64,000 nucleotides of DNA, from contig NZ_CP061177.1 in assembly GCF_017355405.1 (NCBI RefSeq), forward strand, positions 1,595,001 through 1,659,000. The letters are read 5' to 3'. The translations under genes were made by a program, and so were the position numbers. This document shows positions 45,222 through 54,551 of this stretch, piece by piece; within the stretch, counting starts at the first letter, position 1, and each line of letters opens with the position of its first letter. The DNA is from Roseomonas haemaphysalidis (lineage in GTDB: Bacteria; Pseudomonadota; Alphaproteobacteria; Acetobacterales; Acetobacteraceae). The notes beneath the pieces are model-generated. The model was not told the origin of the DNA. It searched no databases and saw nothing but the letters and a program-made list of their open reading frames with translations.

Positions 45222-46358
45222 ATGTTGACTGAAGCCGCCGTCACGGTCGAGCCACCCCGCCACGGCCGCACCGCCGCGAAGAGCAAGCCCGAAACCGTGG
45301 AACTCAATGCCGCCGCCAGCGCCGGGCTGCGCCACGTGTCGGACGACACCCCCGGCATCACCCGCCGGCGCAGCGGCAGCGGCTTCAGCTACCGGGATGC
45401 GCGTGGCAAGGCGTTGCGCGACAAGGACACTCTGGCGCGCATCCGCAAGCTGGCCATCCCGCCGGCCTGGACGGAGGTGTGGATCAGCCCGCGCGCCGAT
45501 GGCCACATCCAGGCGACCGGGCGCGACGCCAAGGGGCGCAAGCAGTACCGCTACCACGCCGACTGGCGCGTGGCGCGGGACAGCACCAAATACGCGCACG
45601 TCATGGAATTCGCCCGCGGCCTACCGGCGCTGCGCGCCCGGGTGGACGAGGACATGGCCCGCCCGGGCCTGGGGCGCGACAAGGTGCTGGCCACCATCGT
45701 GCATCTGCTGGACACCACGCTGATCCGCGTGGGCAACGAGGATTATGCCCAGGCCAACAAGAGCTACGGCCTGACCACGCTGCGCGACCGCCACGTGGCC
45801 GTCAGCGGCACGGAGCTGCGCTTCGCCTTCAAGGGCAAGAGCGGCAAGGAATGGCGCCTGACGCTGCGCGACCGCCGCGTGGCCAAGGTGGTGCGTGCCT
45901 GCCAGGACCTGCCGGGGCAGGAGCTGTTCCAGTATCTGGACGAGGAAGGGCACCGACAGGGCATCGATTCCGGCGACGTCAACGCCTACCTGCGCGAAGC
46001 CAGCGGCCATGACATCACCGCCAAGGACTTCCGCACCTGGGCCGGCACCGTTGTGGCGGCGATGGCGCTGAGCGCCTTCGAGGCCGTGGACAGCGACACG
46101 GCCGCCAAGCGCAACGTCAAGGCGGCGATCGAGCACACCGCCGCCCGGCTGGGCAACACCCCCGCCATCTGCCGCAAGTGCTACGTGCACCCCGAGGTGC
46201 TGGACGGCTACATGCAGGGCGCCCTGCTGGTGCAGGTGCAGCAGGAGGTCGAGGCCGAGCTGCGCGAGGACCTGCCCAGCCTGAAGCCGGAGGAAGCCGC
46301 CGTGCTGGCCTTTCTGCACCAGCGGCTGGACCGCATCGCCAAGGCGGGGCGGCACTGA
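45222..46358 (+). CDS. DNA topoisomerase IB (poxvirus/bacterial type)
   Basis: This type IB topoisomerase of about 378 residues relaxes supercoils through a 3'-phosphotyrosyl link. The N-terminal domain (about 30-105) carries the Arg/Lys-rich DNA clamp. The catalytic region includes GNEDYAQANKSYGLTTLRDRH (about residue 167), the KDFRTWAGT block (about 268) and the active Tyr in CRKCYVHP (about 319). The ATG at 45222 is a cautious choice; a GTG at 45207 has a better ribosome site (GGCGGAA). Such enzymes occur in a minority of bacteria, including many alphaproteobacteria. Confidence 0.93.
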   Translation: MLTEAAVTVEPPRHGRTAAKSKPETVELNAAASAGLRHVSDDTPGITRRRSGSGFSYRDARGKALRDKDTLARIRKLAIPPAWTEVWISPRADGHIQATGRDAKGRKQYRYHADWRVARDSTKYAHVMEFARGLPALRARVDEDMARPGLGRDKVLATIVHLLDTTLIRVGNEDYAQANKSYGLTTLRDRHVAVSGTELRFAFKGKSGKEWRLTLRDRRVAKVVRACQDLPGQELFQYLDEEGHRQGIDSGDVNAYLREASGHDITAKDFRTWAGTVVAAMALSAFEAVDSDTAAKRNVKAAIEHTAARLGNTPAICRKCYVHPEVLDGYMQGALLVQVQQEVEAELREDLPSLKPEEAAVLAFLHQRLDRIAKAGRH

Positions 46359-46377
46359 CCACCGCCCCGCGGCACCA

Positions 46378-47142
46378 CTAGCCCTGCGGCGGTTGGCCGT
46401 TGGAGGCCGACAGTCCGCCATCCACCGGCAGGTTGACGCCATTGACGAAGCGCGCGTCGTGGCTGGCCAGAAACGCGATGACGTCCGCGATCTCCTCCGG
46501 CTCCGCCGGGCGGCCGAGGGGGATGCGCTCGGCGAACTTCTGCATCAGCGGCGCATTGTCCTTCATGCCGGCGGACATTTCCGTGATGGTCAGCGAGGGG
46601 GCCACCGCATTGACCCGCACGCCCTGGCCGCCAAGCTCCAGCGCCAGCGCGCGCGTCAGGTTCGCGACCGCGCCCTTGGCGGCATTGTAGGCGCTCATGC
46701 CCCAGTCGCCGCCGAGGCCGGACACGGACGCGGTGTTGACGATGTTGCCCCGGCTTTCCAGCAACTTCGGCAGCATGGCGCGGATGCAGAAGAACACCCC
46801 GTCCACGTCCGTCGCCATCACGCGGTGCCAGTCCTCCACCGCCAGTTCCAGGAACGGGCCGCTCTTGGCGATGCCCGCGTTGTTCACCAGCACGTCGATG
46901 CGGCCGAACTTCGCCACCGTGGCCGTGGCCAGCGCCTCGGCCTCCGCCTGGTGCGACACGTCGGCCGGGTGCACCAGCGTCCGCTCCGCCGCCATGCCGG
47001 CGGCGACCTCACGCAGCTTTTCCTCGCGCCGGCCGACCAGCACCACGCTGGCACCGTCCTGGCCGAAGCGCCGCGCCGTGGCAGCACCGATGCCGGAACC
47101 CGCGCCGGTGACCACCACCACCTTGCCCTCGAAGCGTGCCAT
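46378..47142 (-). CDS. SDR-family oxidoreductase
   Basis: This 254-residue short-chain dehydrogenase uses NAD(P)H. The cofactor motif is TGAGSGIGAATA (about residue 11), the structural motif is NNAGI (about 85), and the active site is Ser in NTASVSGL (about 136) plus YNAAK (about 152). GRREEK after the second strand suggests NADP(H) preference. GGAAGGA lies upstream of the ATG at 47142. It lies 47 bases after the NUDIX gene on the same strand. The substrate is unknown. Confidence 0.92.
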   Translation of the reverse strand: MARFEGKVVVVTGAGSGIGAATARRFGQDGASVVLVGRREEKLREVAAGMAAERTLVHPADVSHQAEAEALATATVAKFGRIDVLVNNAGIAKSGPFLELAVEDWHRVMATDVDGVFFCIRAMLPKLLESRGNIVNTASVSGLGGDWGMSAYNAAKGAVANLTRALALELGGQGVRVNAVAPSLTITEMSAGMKDNAPLMQKFAERIPLGRPAEPEEIADVIAFLASHDARFVNGVNLPVDGGLSASNGQPPQG

Positions 47143-47189
47143 GCGGATATCCTTCCCTGCGGTTCGCAGCAGCAACGCGCCGCGCGGGG

Positions 47190-47765
47190 CTAGGTTGGCC
47201 GCAGCGCCAGGTCCAGCCGCCCCGCCGCCGCCAGCGCCAGCAGCAGCGCCGAGACGTGCATGGCCTGCGGCAGCATGCCGGACGGCAACCCTGCCAGCAC
47301 CTCGGCCAGGGCCGGTGTTTCCACGACGATGTCCTCGCCCGCCTCATGCGCCATGGCGGCGCCGGCCTGCACGCCCAGCGCCAGCACGGTGTGGCAGCGG
47401 TTGCGGTGCGTGGCGGTGTTGGGATGCAGGCTCGCCACGTGCCGGATGTCCTGGGCCGTGAAGCCGGTTTCCTCCCGCAGCTCCCGCGCCGCCGTGTCCA
47501 GCGGCGAGGCATCGCCAGCGTCCATGGCGCCCGCCGGCAGTTCCAGCGTGTGGGCGCGGGCGCCGTGGCGGTATTGCCGCACCAGCACGATGCGATCGTC
47601 GTCGGTCAGCGCCACCACCTGCACCCAGTCCGGATAGCCGAGGGTGTAGAACGGGTCGAGCAGGTTGCCGCGCGCGTCGCGCACCGCATCGGCGGTGACG
47701 TCGATCCAGCGGTCGCGCAGGGCGCTGCGGGTGGAAAGGACTTTCCAGGGGGCGAAATCGGTCAT
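47190..47765 (-). CDS. NUDIX hydrolase (ADP-ribose pyrophosphatase-like)
   Basis: This protein of about 191 residues resembles ADP-sugar pyrophosphatases. The NUDIX box reads GAMDAGDASPLDTAARELREE then TGF: the REL-x-EE-x-G core is intact, but one residue is inserted before it and the upstream Glu is replaced by Asp. The LVRQYRHGARAHTLELPAG block matches the family strand before the box. The start is chosen at the ATG at 47765; an in-frame ATG at 47774 is equally possible. The substrate is probably a nucleoside diphosphate derivative. Confidence 0.85.
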   Translation of the reverse strand: MTDFAPWKVLSTRSALRDRWIDVTADAVRDARGNLLDPFYTLGYPDWVQVVALTDDDRIVLVRQYRHGARAHTLELPAGAMDAGDASPLDTAARELREETGFTAQDIRHVASLHPNTATHRNRCHTVLALGVQAGAAMAHEAGEDIVVETPALAEVLAGLPSGMLPQAMHVSALLLALAAAGRLDLALRPT

Positions 47766-47800
47766 GGCGGGCATGGTGCTTGGAATGGGGCGGTTGGCCA

Positions 47801-47860
47801 AGGGGGCGCTGCCCCCCTGGACCCCCCCGCTGGGGGACAGTGTCCCCCCAGACCCCGCCA
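47801..47860. repeat. GC-rich tandem hairpins
   Basis: Two adjacent hairpins, GGGGGC-GCT-GCCCCC and GGGGGACA-G-TGTCCCCC, lie upstream of the NUDIX gene. Such C/G-tract palindromes are common as intergenic repeats in Acetobacteraceae. Confidence 0.55.
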
Positions 47861-47994
47861 TCAGGAAGCATGGCGCCTGACACCGCGGGGCGCGCCATCG
47901 AATTGTCTTCAAAATCCACCGGCGCCGCGCGTCAGTCGCCGGGGGTTCAACACCCCCGGCGCGCAGGTCCCGCCACAGCCGGGAATGCCGGGGT

Positions 47995-48045
47995 CCGGGG
48001 TGGCTCAGCCACCCCGGCGGGGGTCCAGGGGGCGGAGCCCCCTGG
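47995..48045 (-). terminator. Double hairpin after gcvP, probable terminator/repeat
   Basis: A 10-bp perfect stem (CCGGGGTGGC, TCA loop) and a 9-bp perfect stem (CCAGGGGGC, GGA loop) lie just after the gcvP stop. There is no long T-run, but the tandem stems should slow RNA polymerase and protect the 3' end. Confidence 0.55.
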
Positions 48046-48053
48046 CCTTCGCC

Positions 48054-50942
48054 TTACTCCGCCGCGATCTGCTGCGCGTTGGCGTAGTCTTCCAGCGGCG
48101 CGCAGGTGCAGATCAGGTTGCGGTCGCCATACACATTGTCCACGCGCTTGACCGGCGGCCAGTACTTGTTGGCGGCGACGTAGGGCAGCGGGAAGGCGGC
48201 CTCTTCGCGAGAATACGGGTGCGACCATTCCTCCGCCATCACCTCGGCGGCGGTGTGGGGCGCGTTCTTCAGCGCGTTGTCCACCTTGTCCATGCGGCCC
48301 TGCTCCACCGCGCGGATCTCGGCGCGGATGGCGATCATGGCGTCGCAGAAGCGGTCCAGTTCCGCCTGGGTCTCGCTTTCGGTGGGCTCCACCATCAGCG
48401 TGCCGGCGACGGGCCAGGACATGGTGGGCGCGTGGAAGCCATAGTCCTGCAGGCGCTTGGCGATGTCCTCCACCAGCACGCCGCCGCCCTGCTGGAAGCC
48501 GCGGCAGTCCAGGATGCACTCATGCGCCACCATGCCGCGCGCGCCCTTGTAGAGCACGGGGAAGTGCCCATCGAGCCGCTTGGCGATGTAGTTGGCGTTG
48601 AGGATGGCGACCTGCGTGGCGCGCGTCAGCGCCTCCGCGCCCATCATGCGGATATAGGCGTAGGAGATGGGCAGGATCGACGCGCTGCCGAAGGGCGCGG
48701 CCGAGACCGGGCCGTAGCCGGTGGCGGGGCCGCCCTCGGCCAGCAGCGGGTGGTTGGGCAGGTGCGGGGCGAGGTGCGCCGCGACCCCGATCGGCCCGAC
48801 GCCCGGGCCGCCGCCGCCATGCGGGATGCAGAAGGTCTTGTGCAGGTTCAGGTGGCAGACATCGGCGCCGATGCGGCCGGGGGCGGTGAGGCCCACCTGC
48901 GCATTCATGTTGGCGCCGTCCATGTAGACCTGCCCGCCGGCCGCGTGCACGGCGCCGCAGATGCGGACGATCTGCTCCTCGAACACGCCATGCGTGGAGG
49001 GGTAGGTGATCATCAGCGCCGACAGCTTCTCCGCATGCTGCGCGATCTTGGCATCGAGGTCCGCGAGGTCGACGTTGCCGTCGCGGTCGCAGCCCACCAC
49101 CACCACGCGCATGCCGACCATGGCGGCGGAGGCCGGGTTGGTGCCGTGCGCCGAGGATGGGATCAGGCAGATGTCGCGCTGGTCCTGGCCATTGGCCAGA
49201 TGGAAGGCGCGGATCGCCAGCAGTCCGGCATACTCGCCCTGGCTGCCGGCGTTGGGCTGCAGCGAGACGGCGGCGAAGCCGGTGATGGTGGCGAGCCAGT
49301 CCTCCAGCTGCCGGATCATCGCGATGTAGCCCTGCGCCTGGTCGGCCGGCACGAAGGGGTGCATCTCGCCGAAGCCGGGGAAGGTGACGGGGATCATCTC
49401 CGCCGTCGCGTTCAGCTTCATGGTGCAGGAGCCGAGCGGGATCATGCTGCGGTTCAGCGCCACGTCCTTGTCTTCCAGCCGCTTCAGGTAGCGCAGCATG
49501 GAATGCTCGGCGTGGTGGGTGTGGAACACCGCCGCCGTCAGGATCTCGGACTTCCGCTCCAGAACAGCGGGGATGCCGCCGGCGGTGGCCTCCAGCGTGG
49601 CGCCGAACAGGCCCGCCAGCGTCGCGAGTTCCGCGCGCGTCACGGTCTCGTCCAGCGCGATGGCCAGCGCGCCGCCGTCCAGCTTGCGCAGGTTGAAGCC
49701 CTGCTCAAAGGCGGCGTGGTAGATGGCGTCCGTCTTGTCGCCGGTTTCCACCGTGACGGTGTCGAAGAAGGCGTCATGGCGCAGCGTGAAACCGGCGGAC
49801 TTGGCAGCGCCCGCCAGAAGCTTCGCCTGCAGCGCCACCCGCTGGGCGATGCGACGCAGCCCCTCGGGGCCGTGCCACACGGCGTACATGCCGGCCATCA
49901 CGGCAAGAAGCACCTGCGCGGTGCAGATGTTGCTGGTCGCCTTTTCGCGGCGGATGTGCTGCTCGCGCGTCTGCAGCGCCAGGCGCATGGCGGGCTTGCC
50001 GGCGGCATCCAGCGACACGCCGACCAGGCGCCCCGGCATCAGCCGCTTCAGCCCGTCCTTGACCGCCATGAAGGCGGCATGCGGGCCGCCATAGCCCATC
50101 GGCACGCCGAAGCGCTGGCTGGAGCCGATGACCACATCCGCGCCCATCTCGCCCGGCGCGCGCAGCAACACCATGGACAGCGGGTCGGCGGCGACGATGG
50201 CCAGCCCCCCGGCCGCCTGCACGGCGGCGATCTCGGGCGACAGGTCGCGCAGCTCGCCGGTGGTGCCGGGATACTGCAGCAGCAGCGCGAAGGGCTTTTC
50301 GCTGCCGCAGGCGGCCACGACCTCGGCCGGGGCCACGACGCTGACGGTCAGCTTCAGCGGCTCGGCGCGGGTGCGCACCACGGCGATGGTCTGCGGGTGC
50401 ACGTCGGCGGCCACCAGGATGGTGCGCGACTTCTGCTTGTTGGAGGCGAGCGCGATGGCCATCGCCTCGGCCGCCGCCGTCGCCTCATCCAGCAGCGAGG
50501 CGTTCGCCACCGGCAGGCCGGTGAGGTCGGTCACCATGGTCTGGAAGTTGACCAGCGCTTCCAGCCGCCCCTGGGCAATCTCCGCCTGGTAGGGGGTATA
50601 GGCGGTGTACCAGCCCGGATTCTCCAGCACGTTGCGGAGAATGACCGGCGGCACGTGGGTGCCGTGGTAGCCCATGCCGATCAGTGACTTCTTGAGCACG
50701 TTCTTTTCGGACAGCGCGCGCAGCTCGGCGATGGCCTCGGCTTCCGTGGCCGGCGCCGGCAGGGTGGAGAAGTCCTGGCCGCGGATGTCGGCCGGCACGG
50801 TGCGGTCGGCCAGCGCGTCCAGGCTGTCGACGCCCACCACCTTCAGCATGGCGGCGATCTCGGCCCCCGACGGGCCGATATGCCGGGCGGCGAAGGCGCC
50901 GTGGTCTTCCAGCGCGCTCAGCGCGTCGAGGGCCGAGGTCAT
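48054..50942 (-). CDS. gcvP: Glycine dehydrogenase (aminomethyl-transferring), P protein
   Basis: This 962-residue PLP enzyme decarboxylates glycine and passes the aminomethyl group to the lipoyl arm of GcvH. It is the long, fused form with two homologous halves. The PLP lysine is in [17 protein letters not shown] (about residue 700), and the glycine-rich loops [15 protein letters not shown] and GSCTMKLN are conserved. Its start overlaps the gcvH stop by one base, so the two are coupled. The operon order gcvT-gcvH-gcvP follows the glycine riboswitch. Confidence 0.98.
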   Translation of the reverse strand: MTSALDALSALEDHGAFAARHIGPSGAEIAAMLKVVGVDSLDALADRTVPADIRGQDFSTLPAPATEAEAIAELRALSEKNVLKKSLIGMGYHGTHVPPVILRNVLENPGWYTAYTPYQAEIAQGRLEALVNFQTMVTDLTGLPVANASLLDEATAAAEAMAIALASNKQKSRTILVAADVHPQTIAVVRTRAEPLKLTVSVVAPAEVVAACGSEKPFALLLQYPGTTGELRDLSPEIAAVQAAGGLAIVAADPLSMVLLRAPGEMGADVVIGSSQRFGVPMGYGGPHAAFMAVKDGLKRLMPGRLVGVSLDAAGKPAMRLALQTREQHIRREKATSNICTAQVLLAVMAGMYAVWHGPEGLRRIAQRVALQAKLLAGAAKSAGFTLRHDAFFDTVTVETGDKTDAIYHAAFEQGFNLRKLDGGALAIALDETVTRAELATLAGLFGATLEATAGGIPAVLERKSEILTAAVFHTHHAEHSMLRYLKRLEDKDVALNRSMIPLGSCTMKLNATAEMIPVTFPGFGEMHPFVPADQAQGYIAMIRQLEDWLATITGFAAVSLQPNAGSQGEYAGLLAIRAFHLANGQDQRDICLIPSSAHGTNPASAAMVGMRVVVVGCDRDGNVDLADLDAKIAQHAEKLSALMITYPSTHGVFEEQIVRICGAVHAAGGQVYMDGANMNAQVGLTAPGRIGADVCHLNLHKTFCIPHGGGGPGVGPIGVAAHLAPHLPNHPLLAEGGPATGYGPVSAAPFGSASILPISYAYIRMMGAEALTRATQVAILNANYIAKRLDGHFPVLYKGARGMVAHECILDCRGFQQGGGVLVEDIAKRLQDYGFHAPTMSWPVAGTLMVEPTESETQAELDRFCDAMIAIRAEIRAVEQGRMDKVDNALKNAPHTAAEVMAEEWSHPYSREEAAFPLPYVAANKYWPPVKRVDNVYGDRNLICTCAPLEDYANAQQIAAE

Positions 50943-51316
50943 CAGAGGCTGTCCACGAAGGCGGCGTAGTCGGATTCGCTCATCAGGGCCTCCACGGCGG
51001 CGGGGTCGGCCGCCTCGATCTTGAAGAACCAGCCGTCGGCGGTGGGCGCCGAGTTGGCCAGCGAGGGGTTGTCCACCAGCGCATCGTTCACCGCGACCAC
51101 CTTGCCGGCGATCGGCGCGTAGACGTCGGACGCCGCCTTGACGCTTTCGACCACCGCCACGGCCTCCTCGGCCGCGACCTCACGCCCGGCCTCGGGCAGT
51201 TCCACGAACACCACGTCGCCCAGCGCGGTCTGCGCGTGGTCGGTGATGCCGATGGTGGCCACGCCACCTTCCAGCCGCACCCACTCGTGGTCCTTGGTGT
51301 ACTTGGTTTCAGCCAT
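50942..51316 (-). CDS. gcvH: Glycine cleavage system H protein
   Basis: This 124-residue protein carries lipoate and shuttles the aminomethyl group between GcvP, GcvT and lipoamide dehydrogenase. The lipoylated Lys is in VESVKAASD (about residue 64). The N-terminal block [13 protein letters not shown] and the C-terminal [10 protein letters not shown] region are typical. It lies 11 bases after gcvT and overlaps the gcvP start. Confidence 0.98.
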   Translation of the reverse strand: MAETKYTKDHEWVRLEGGVATIGITDHAQTALGDVVFVELPEAGREVAAEEAVAVVESVKAASDVYAPIAGKVVAVNDALVDNPSLANSAPTADGWFFKIEAADPAAVEALMSESDYAAFVDSL

Positions 51317-51327
51317 GACAGGGCTCC

Positions 51328-52434
51328 TCAGCGAATGTAGCGGTGGGGAAAGAAGGGGGTGGCCGCGACGCGGGCGGGCGAGGCCTTGCCGCGCACCATC
51401 AGGTCCAGCGCCGTGCCGTCGGCGGCATGCCCGCGCGCCACGTAGCCCATGGCGCAGGGGCCGTTCAGGCTGGGGCCGAAGCCGCCGCTGGTGATCTCGC
51501 CGACCACGTCGCCGCCCACCTGCACGGGGGTGTGGCCGCGTGCCGGCTGCCGGCCGTCGGGCAGGATGCCGACGCGCAGGCGCTTCGGGCCGTTGTCCAG
51601 CTCCTCGCGCACGCGGTCCGCGCCGGGGAAGTTCCATTCGGTGCGGCGGCGCTTGCCGATGGTCCACACCAGATTGGCTTCCACCGCGCTGGTCGTCTCG
51701 TCGATATCGTTGCCATACAGGCACAGCCCGGCTTCCAGGCGCAGCGAGTCGCGCGCGCCGAGGCCGGCCGCCGTGGCGCCCGGCAGGGCCAGCAGCGCGC
51801 GGGCGAGGCTTTCGGCCTCCTCCGCCGGCACGGAGATCTCCACGCCGTCCTCGCCGGTGTAGCCACTGCGGCTGACCAGCGTGGGGATGCCGGCGATCTC
51901 CACCGCCAGCACGTCCATGAAGCGCATGCCGGCGACGGCGGGCGCGATGGTGGCCAGCGATGCCACGGCGCCCGGGCCCTGGAAGGCCACCAGCGCGCGG
52001 TCCGGCAGGCGCTTCAGGGACACGCCGGAGGGCAGCGCCGCCTCGATCGCCGCGTAGTCCACCGCCTTGCGGCTGGCGTTGACCACCAGGAACAGGCGGT
52101 CGCCGAGATTGGCGACCATGAAGTCGTCCAGGATGCCGCCGGCTTCCGTGGTCAGCAGCCCGTACTTCTGGCGGCCCGGCTTCAGGATCTGCACGTCGGC
52201 CGGCGTCAGGCGCTCCAGCGCCGCGGCGGCGCCTTCGCCCACCAGCTCGGCCTGTCCCATGTGGGACACGTCGAACAGCGCGGCACCGGCGCGCGTCGCC
52301 AGATGCTCGGCCATGATGCCGGCGGGGTACTGCACGGGCATGGCATAGCCCGCGAAGGGCACCATCTTGCCGCCCAGCTCCCGGTGCAGGGAGGCGAGGG
52401 GGGTTTCCAGAAGCGTTTCAGTCGTATCGGCCAC
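51328..52434 (-). CDS. gcvT: Aminomethyltransferase, T protein of glycine cleavage
   Basis: This 368-residue enzyme transfers the one-carbon unit from GcvH to tetrahydrofolate and releases ammonia. Folate-binding and catalytic blocks are seen: FDVSHMGQ (about residue 54), DDFMVANLG (the conserved Asp, about 103), SRSGYTGEDGVEI (about 189) and LRLEAGLCLYGNDID (about 227). It is the first gene of the gcvTHP operon. A tandem glycine riboswitch begins about 240 bases upstream, so glycine should switch expression on. Confidence 0.97.
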   Translation of the reverse strand: MADTTETLLETPLASLHRELGGKMVPFAGYAMPVQYPAGIMAEHLATRAGAALFDVSHMGQAELVGEGAAAALERLTPADVQILKPGRQKYGLLTTEAGGILDDFMVANLGDRLFLVVNASRKAVDYAAIEAALPSGVSLKRLPDRALVAFQGPGAVASLATIAPAVAGMRFMDVLAVEIAGIPTLVSRSGYTGEDGVEISVPAEEAESLARALLALPGATAAGLGARDSLRLEAGLCLYGNDIDETTSAVEANLVWTIGKRRRTEWNFPGADRVREELDNGPKRLRVGILPDGRQPARGHTPVQVGGDVVGEITSGGFGPSLNGPCAMGYVARGHAADGTALDLMVRGKASPARVAATPFFPHRYIR

Positions 52435-52479
52435 GCAGCCTCCATCGCCGCGCCTGCGCGCGGCGTGTCCGGGTTCGTG

Positions 52480-52675
52480 GCCCCCCTCTGTCCGATGACC
52501 TGAGAGATTCAGCGCGAAAGCCTCGCGCCTTACTCCGTCGGTGCCGGCGCTCGCGCGCCGGGCTTTCCAGAGTCCCCTTCCCCACGCGGTTCCTGGTGCC
52601 TGAGCGTTTCCGGGGGCCGGTTGCGCCTTCGGCGACGGCAGGGCGCCTTGCCTGCCATGCTCTCCCGCGCGGGAT
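52480..52675 (-). ncRNA. Tandem glycine riboswitch
   Basis: The minus strand just upstream of gcvT shows two glycine aptamers in tandem. The first runs from GCGGGAGAGC through CGCCGAAGGCGCAACC to ACGCTCAGGCACC. The linker GGAACCGC and GACTCTGGAAAGCC follow, and the second aptamer ends with ATCTCTCAGGTCATCGGACAGAGGGG. These are the signature segments of the gcvT riboswitch class. Two aptamers before a gcv operon usually activate expression when glycine is high. Confidence 0.95.
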
Positions 52676-52726
52676 CAGCGGGTGGGGTTCTCTCTGCCCG
52701 AGCAGCGGGCGCGAGGCAACGGTGCA

Positions 52727-52875
52727 GAAGGTCGGGGAAAAGAATTCCCCCGAGCCCCCATCTTTCTTTTGCCTGTTTGCCGGTCAGAACCACGGTGAGG
52801 GCCCGCCTGACCGCCCAACCCGGCGCCATCAAGCAGAAAAAGGATGGGGGTCCGGGGGAATTCCTTCCCCCGGCC
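52727..52875. repeat. Paired inverted-repeat element, copy B
   Basis: This copy matches copy A: a left half GTCGGGGAAAAGAATTCC, a spacer of about 65 unrelated bases, and an inverted right half with GGGGTCCGGGGGAATTCC. The right half ends two bases from the mutY stop and probably ends mutY transcription. The left half lies at the 5' side of the glycine riboswitch and does not follow a plus-strand gene. Confidence 0.7.
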
Positions 52876-52876
52876 T

Positions 52877-53929
52877 TTACCCCATCGCCCCCTCGCTCTC
52901 CGCCAAGTCGAGCAGCTTCTGCATGGTCCCCGGCAGCGCGGCCCGCGCGGCGGCCAGCGTCATCCACTCGCCGTCGCGCAGGTTGGCGCCGGGCGGCGCG
53001 GTGGCGACCCGCAGCGCCATGTGCAGCTCGAAATGCGTGAAGCCGTGCTTCGCCTCGCCGTCCAGCGCCCGCCAGTCCAGGCCGGGCAGGGGGGCGAAGG
53101 GCGGGATCTCGGCGTCGGTCCAGGGGGTTTCGCGCCAGGGGGTGCCGGGCAATTCCAGCATGCCGCCCAGCAGGCCGGTGGGCGGGCGGCGGCGCAGCAA
53201 CAGGCGGCCGGTGCCGTCCAGCAGCAGGAAGTGCACGCCGCGCTTCAAGGGGCGGGCCTTCTTGGCCGCCTTGCGCGGCAGGCTGGGGGCGAGGCCGGTG
53301 CGGAAGCCCTCGCAGTCCGAGCGCCAGGGGCACAGGGCGCAGGCCGGGCTGCGCGGCGTGCAAATGGTGGCGCCGAGGTCGAACAGGGCCTGCACGAAAT
53401 CCGATGGCCGGGCGCGGGCGGCGTCCTGCTCCATCCAGCGGCGGGCCAGGGCGGCCAGCGCCGGGCGGGCGCCGGGCAGCGGGGCCTCGATGGCGCCGAG
53501 CCGGGCGGTGACGCGCTCGACATTGCCGTCCAGCGGCACGGTGGGGCGGCCAAAGGCGATGGCGGCCACGGCGGCGGCGGTATAGGCGCCGATGCCGGGC
53601 AATGCCCGCAGCTCGTCCTCCGTGTCGGGAAAGCCGCCGCGCGCCACCACGGCCTGGGCGCAGGCGTGCAGGTTGCGGGCGCGGGCGTAGTAGCCGAGCC
53701 CGGCCCATTCCTCGGCCACCGCGTCCCAGGGGGCGGCGGCGAGGGTTTCGACATCCGGGAAGCGAACCAGGAAGCGGCGCCAGCGCGGGCCGACGGCGGC
53801 GACCGTGGTCTGCTGCAACATGACCTCGGAGAGCCATATACGGTATGGATCGCGCGTCGCTTCCCGCCAGGGCAGGGTGCGGCGGTGGCGGTCGTACCAT
53901 TCGAGAAGCAGGGAGGCGGCGGGCAGCAC
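52877..53929 (-). CDS. mutY: A/G-specific adenine glycosylase
   Basis: This glycosylase of about 350 residues removes adenine mispaired with 8-oxoguanine. The helix-hairpin-helix is LPGIGAYTAAA (about residue 112) and the catalytic Asp is in VPLDGNVERV (about 133). The iron-sulfur loop is C-x6-C-x2-C-x5-C (about 188-204), and a C-terminal NUDIX-like domain (about 225-345) recognises oxoG. A GTG at 53929 is chosen to avoid deep overlap with the divergent DUF721 gene, which starts three bases away; an earlier GTG at 54046 would overlap it by more than 100 bases. Confidence 0.94.
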   Translation of the reverse strand: MLPAASLLLEWYDRHRRTLPWREATRDPYRIWLSEVMLQQTTVAAVGPRWRRFLVRFPDVETLAAAPWDAVAEEWAGLGYYARARNLHACAQAVVARGGFPDTEDELRALPGIGAYTAAAVAAIAFGRPTVPLDGNVERVTARLGAIEAPLPGARPALAALARRWMEQDAARARPSDFVQALFDLGATICTPRSPACALCPWRSDCEGFRTGLAPSLPRKAAKKARPLKRGVHFLLLDGTGRLLLRRRPPTGLLGGMLELPGTPWRETPWTDAEIPPFAPLPGLDWRALDGEAKHGFTHFELHMALRVATAPPGANLRDGEWMTLAAARAALPGTMQKLLDLAESEGAMG

Positions 53930-53931
53930 GT

Positions 53932-54477
53932 ATGCAGCAAAAGGACCGGAACGGCGGCGGCGCAACCCCCCCGGCGGCGAAAACCGCGCAAAAGCCGGCC
54001 CTGGCGCCCGATGGCGGCCCCGGATGGCGGTCGGACCGCGGGCCACGCGCGCTGGGCGCGCTGCTGCCGGCGCTGACCCGGCCGGTGTTCCGCAAGCGCA
54101 GCCCGGCGGCGGCGCAGCTGATCATCGACTGGCCGCAGATCGCGGGGCCGGTGCTGGCGGCGCAGACGGTGCCGCGCGGCGTCTCCGGCGGCACGCTGAC
54201 GCTGGCCTGCTCCGGCCCGGTGGCGATGGAGCTGCAGCACCTGGCACCGCAGCTGATCGGGCGCATCAACACCGCCATGGGGCAGGCGCTGGTGCAGCGG
54301 CTGCGCTTTGTGCAGGCGGCGCTGCCGCCGCGCCGGCCACCGCCACCCAAGCCCGCGGCGGTGGCGCTGCCGGACGCGCTGGCCGCCCGTCTGGAAGGCG
54401 TGGAGGACCCGGAGTTGCGGGCGGCTCTGGCAAGATTGGGCCAGGGGGTTTATCGGGGGCGCCGAAACGCCGGTTGA
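53932..54477 (+). CDS. DUF721 (DciA-like) protein
   Basis: This 181-residue protein has a disordered Gln/Pro/Ala-rich N-terminus (about 1-35) and a DUF721 domain (about 38-120; PVFRKRSPAAAQLIIDWPQIAGPVLA and LTLACSGPVAMELQHLAPQLIGRIN). DUF721 includes DciA, which helps load the replicative helicase in many bacteria. It is divergent from mutY with only two bases between start codons. The dsbA-like and smc genes follow. The helicase-loader role is inferred from family only. Confidence 0.88.
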   Translation: MQQKDRNGGGATPPAAKTAQKPALAPDGGPGWRSDRGPRALGALLPALTRPVFRKRSPAAAQLIIDWPQIAGPVLAAQTVPRGVSGGTLTLACSGPVAMELQHLAPQLIGRINTAMGQALVQRLRFVQAALPPRRPPPPKPAAVALPDALAARLEGVEDPELRAALARLGQGVYRGRRNAG

Positions 54478-54551
54478 CGGCTGGCGGCGCGGCCGCCGCG
54501 ACCCTATCTGCCGCCGCACATCGCTGTTCCAAGCCACCTGAGGAGGCCGCC

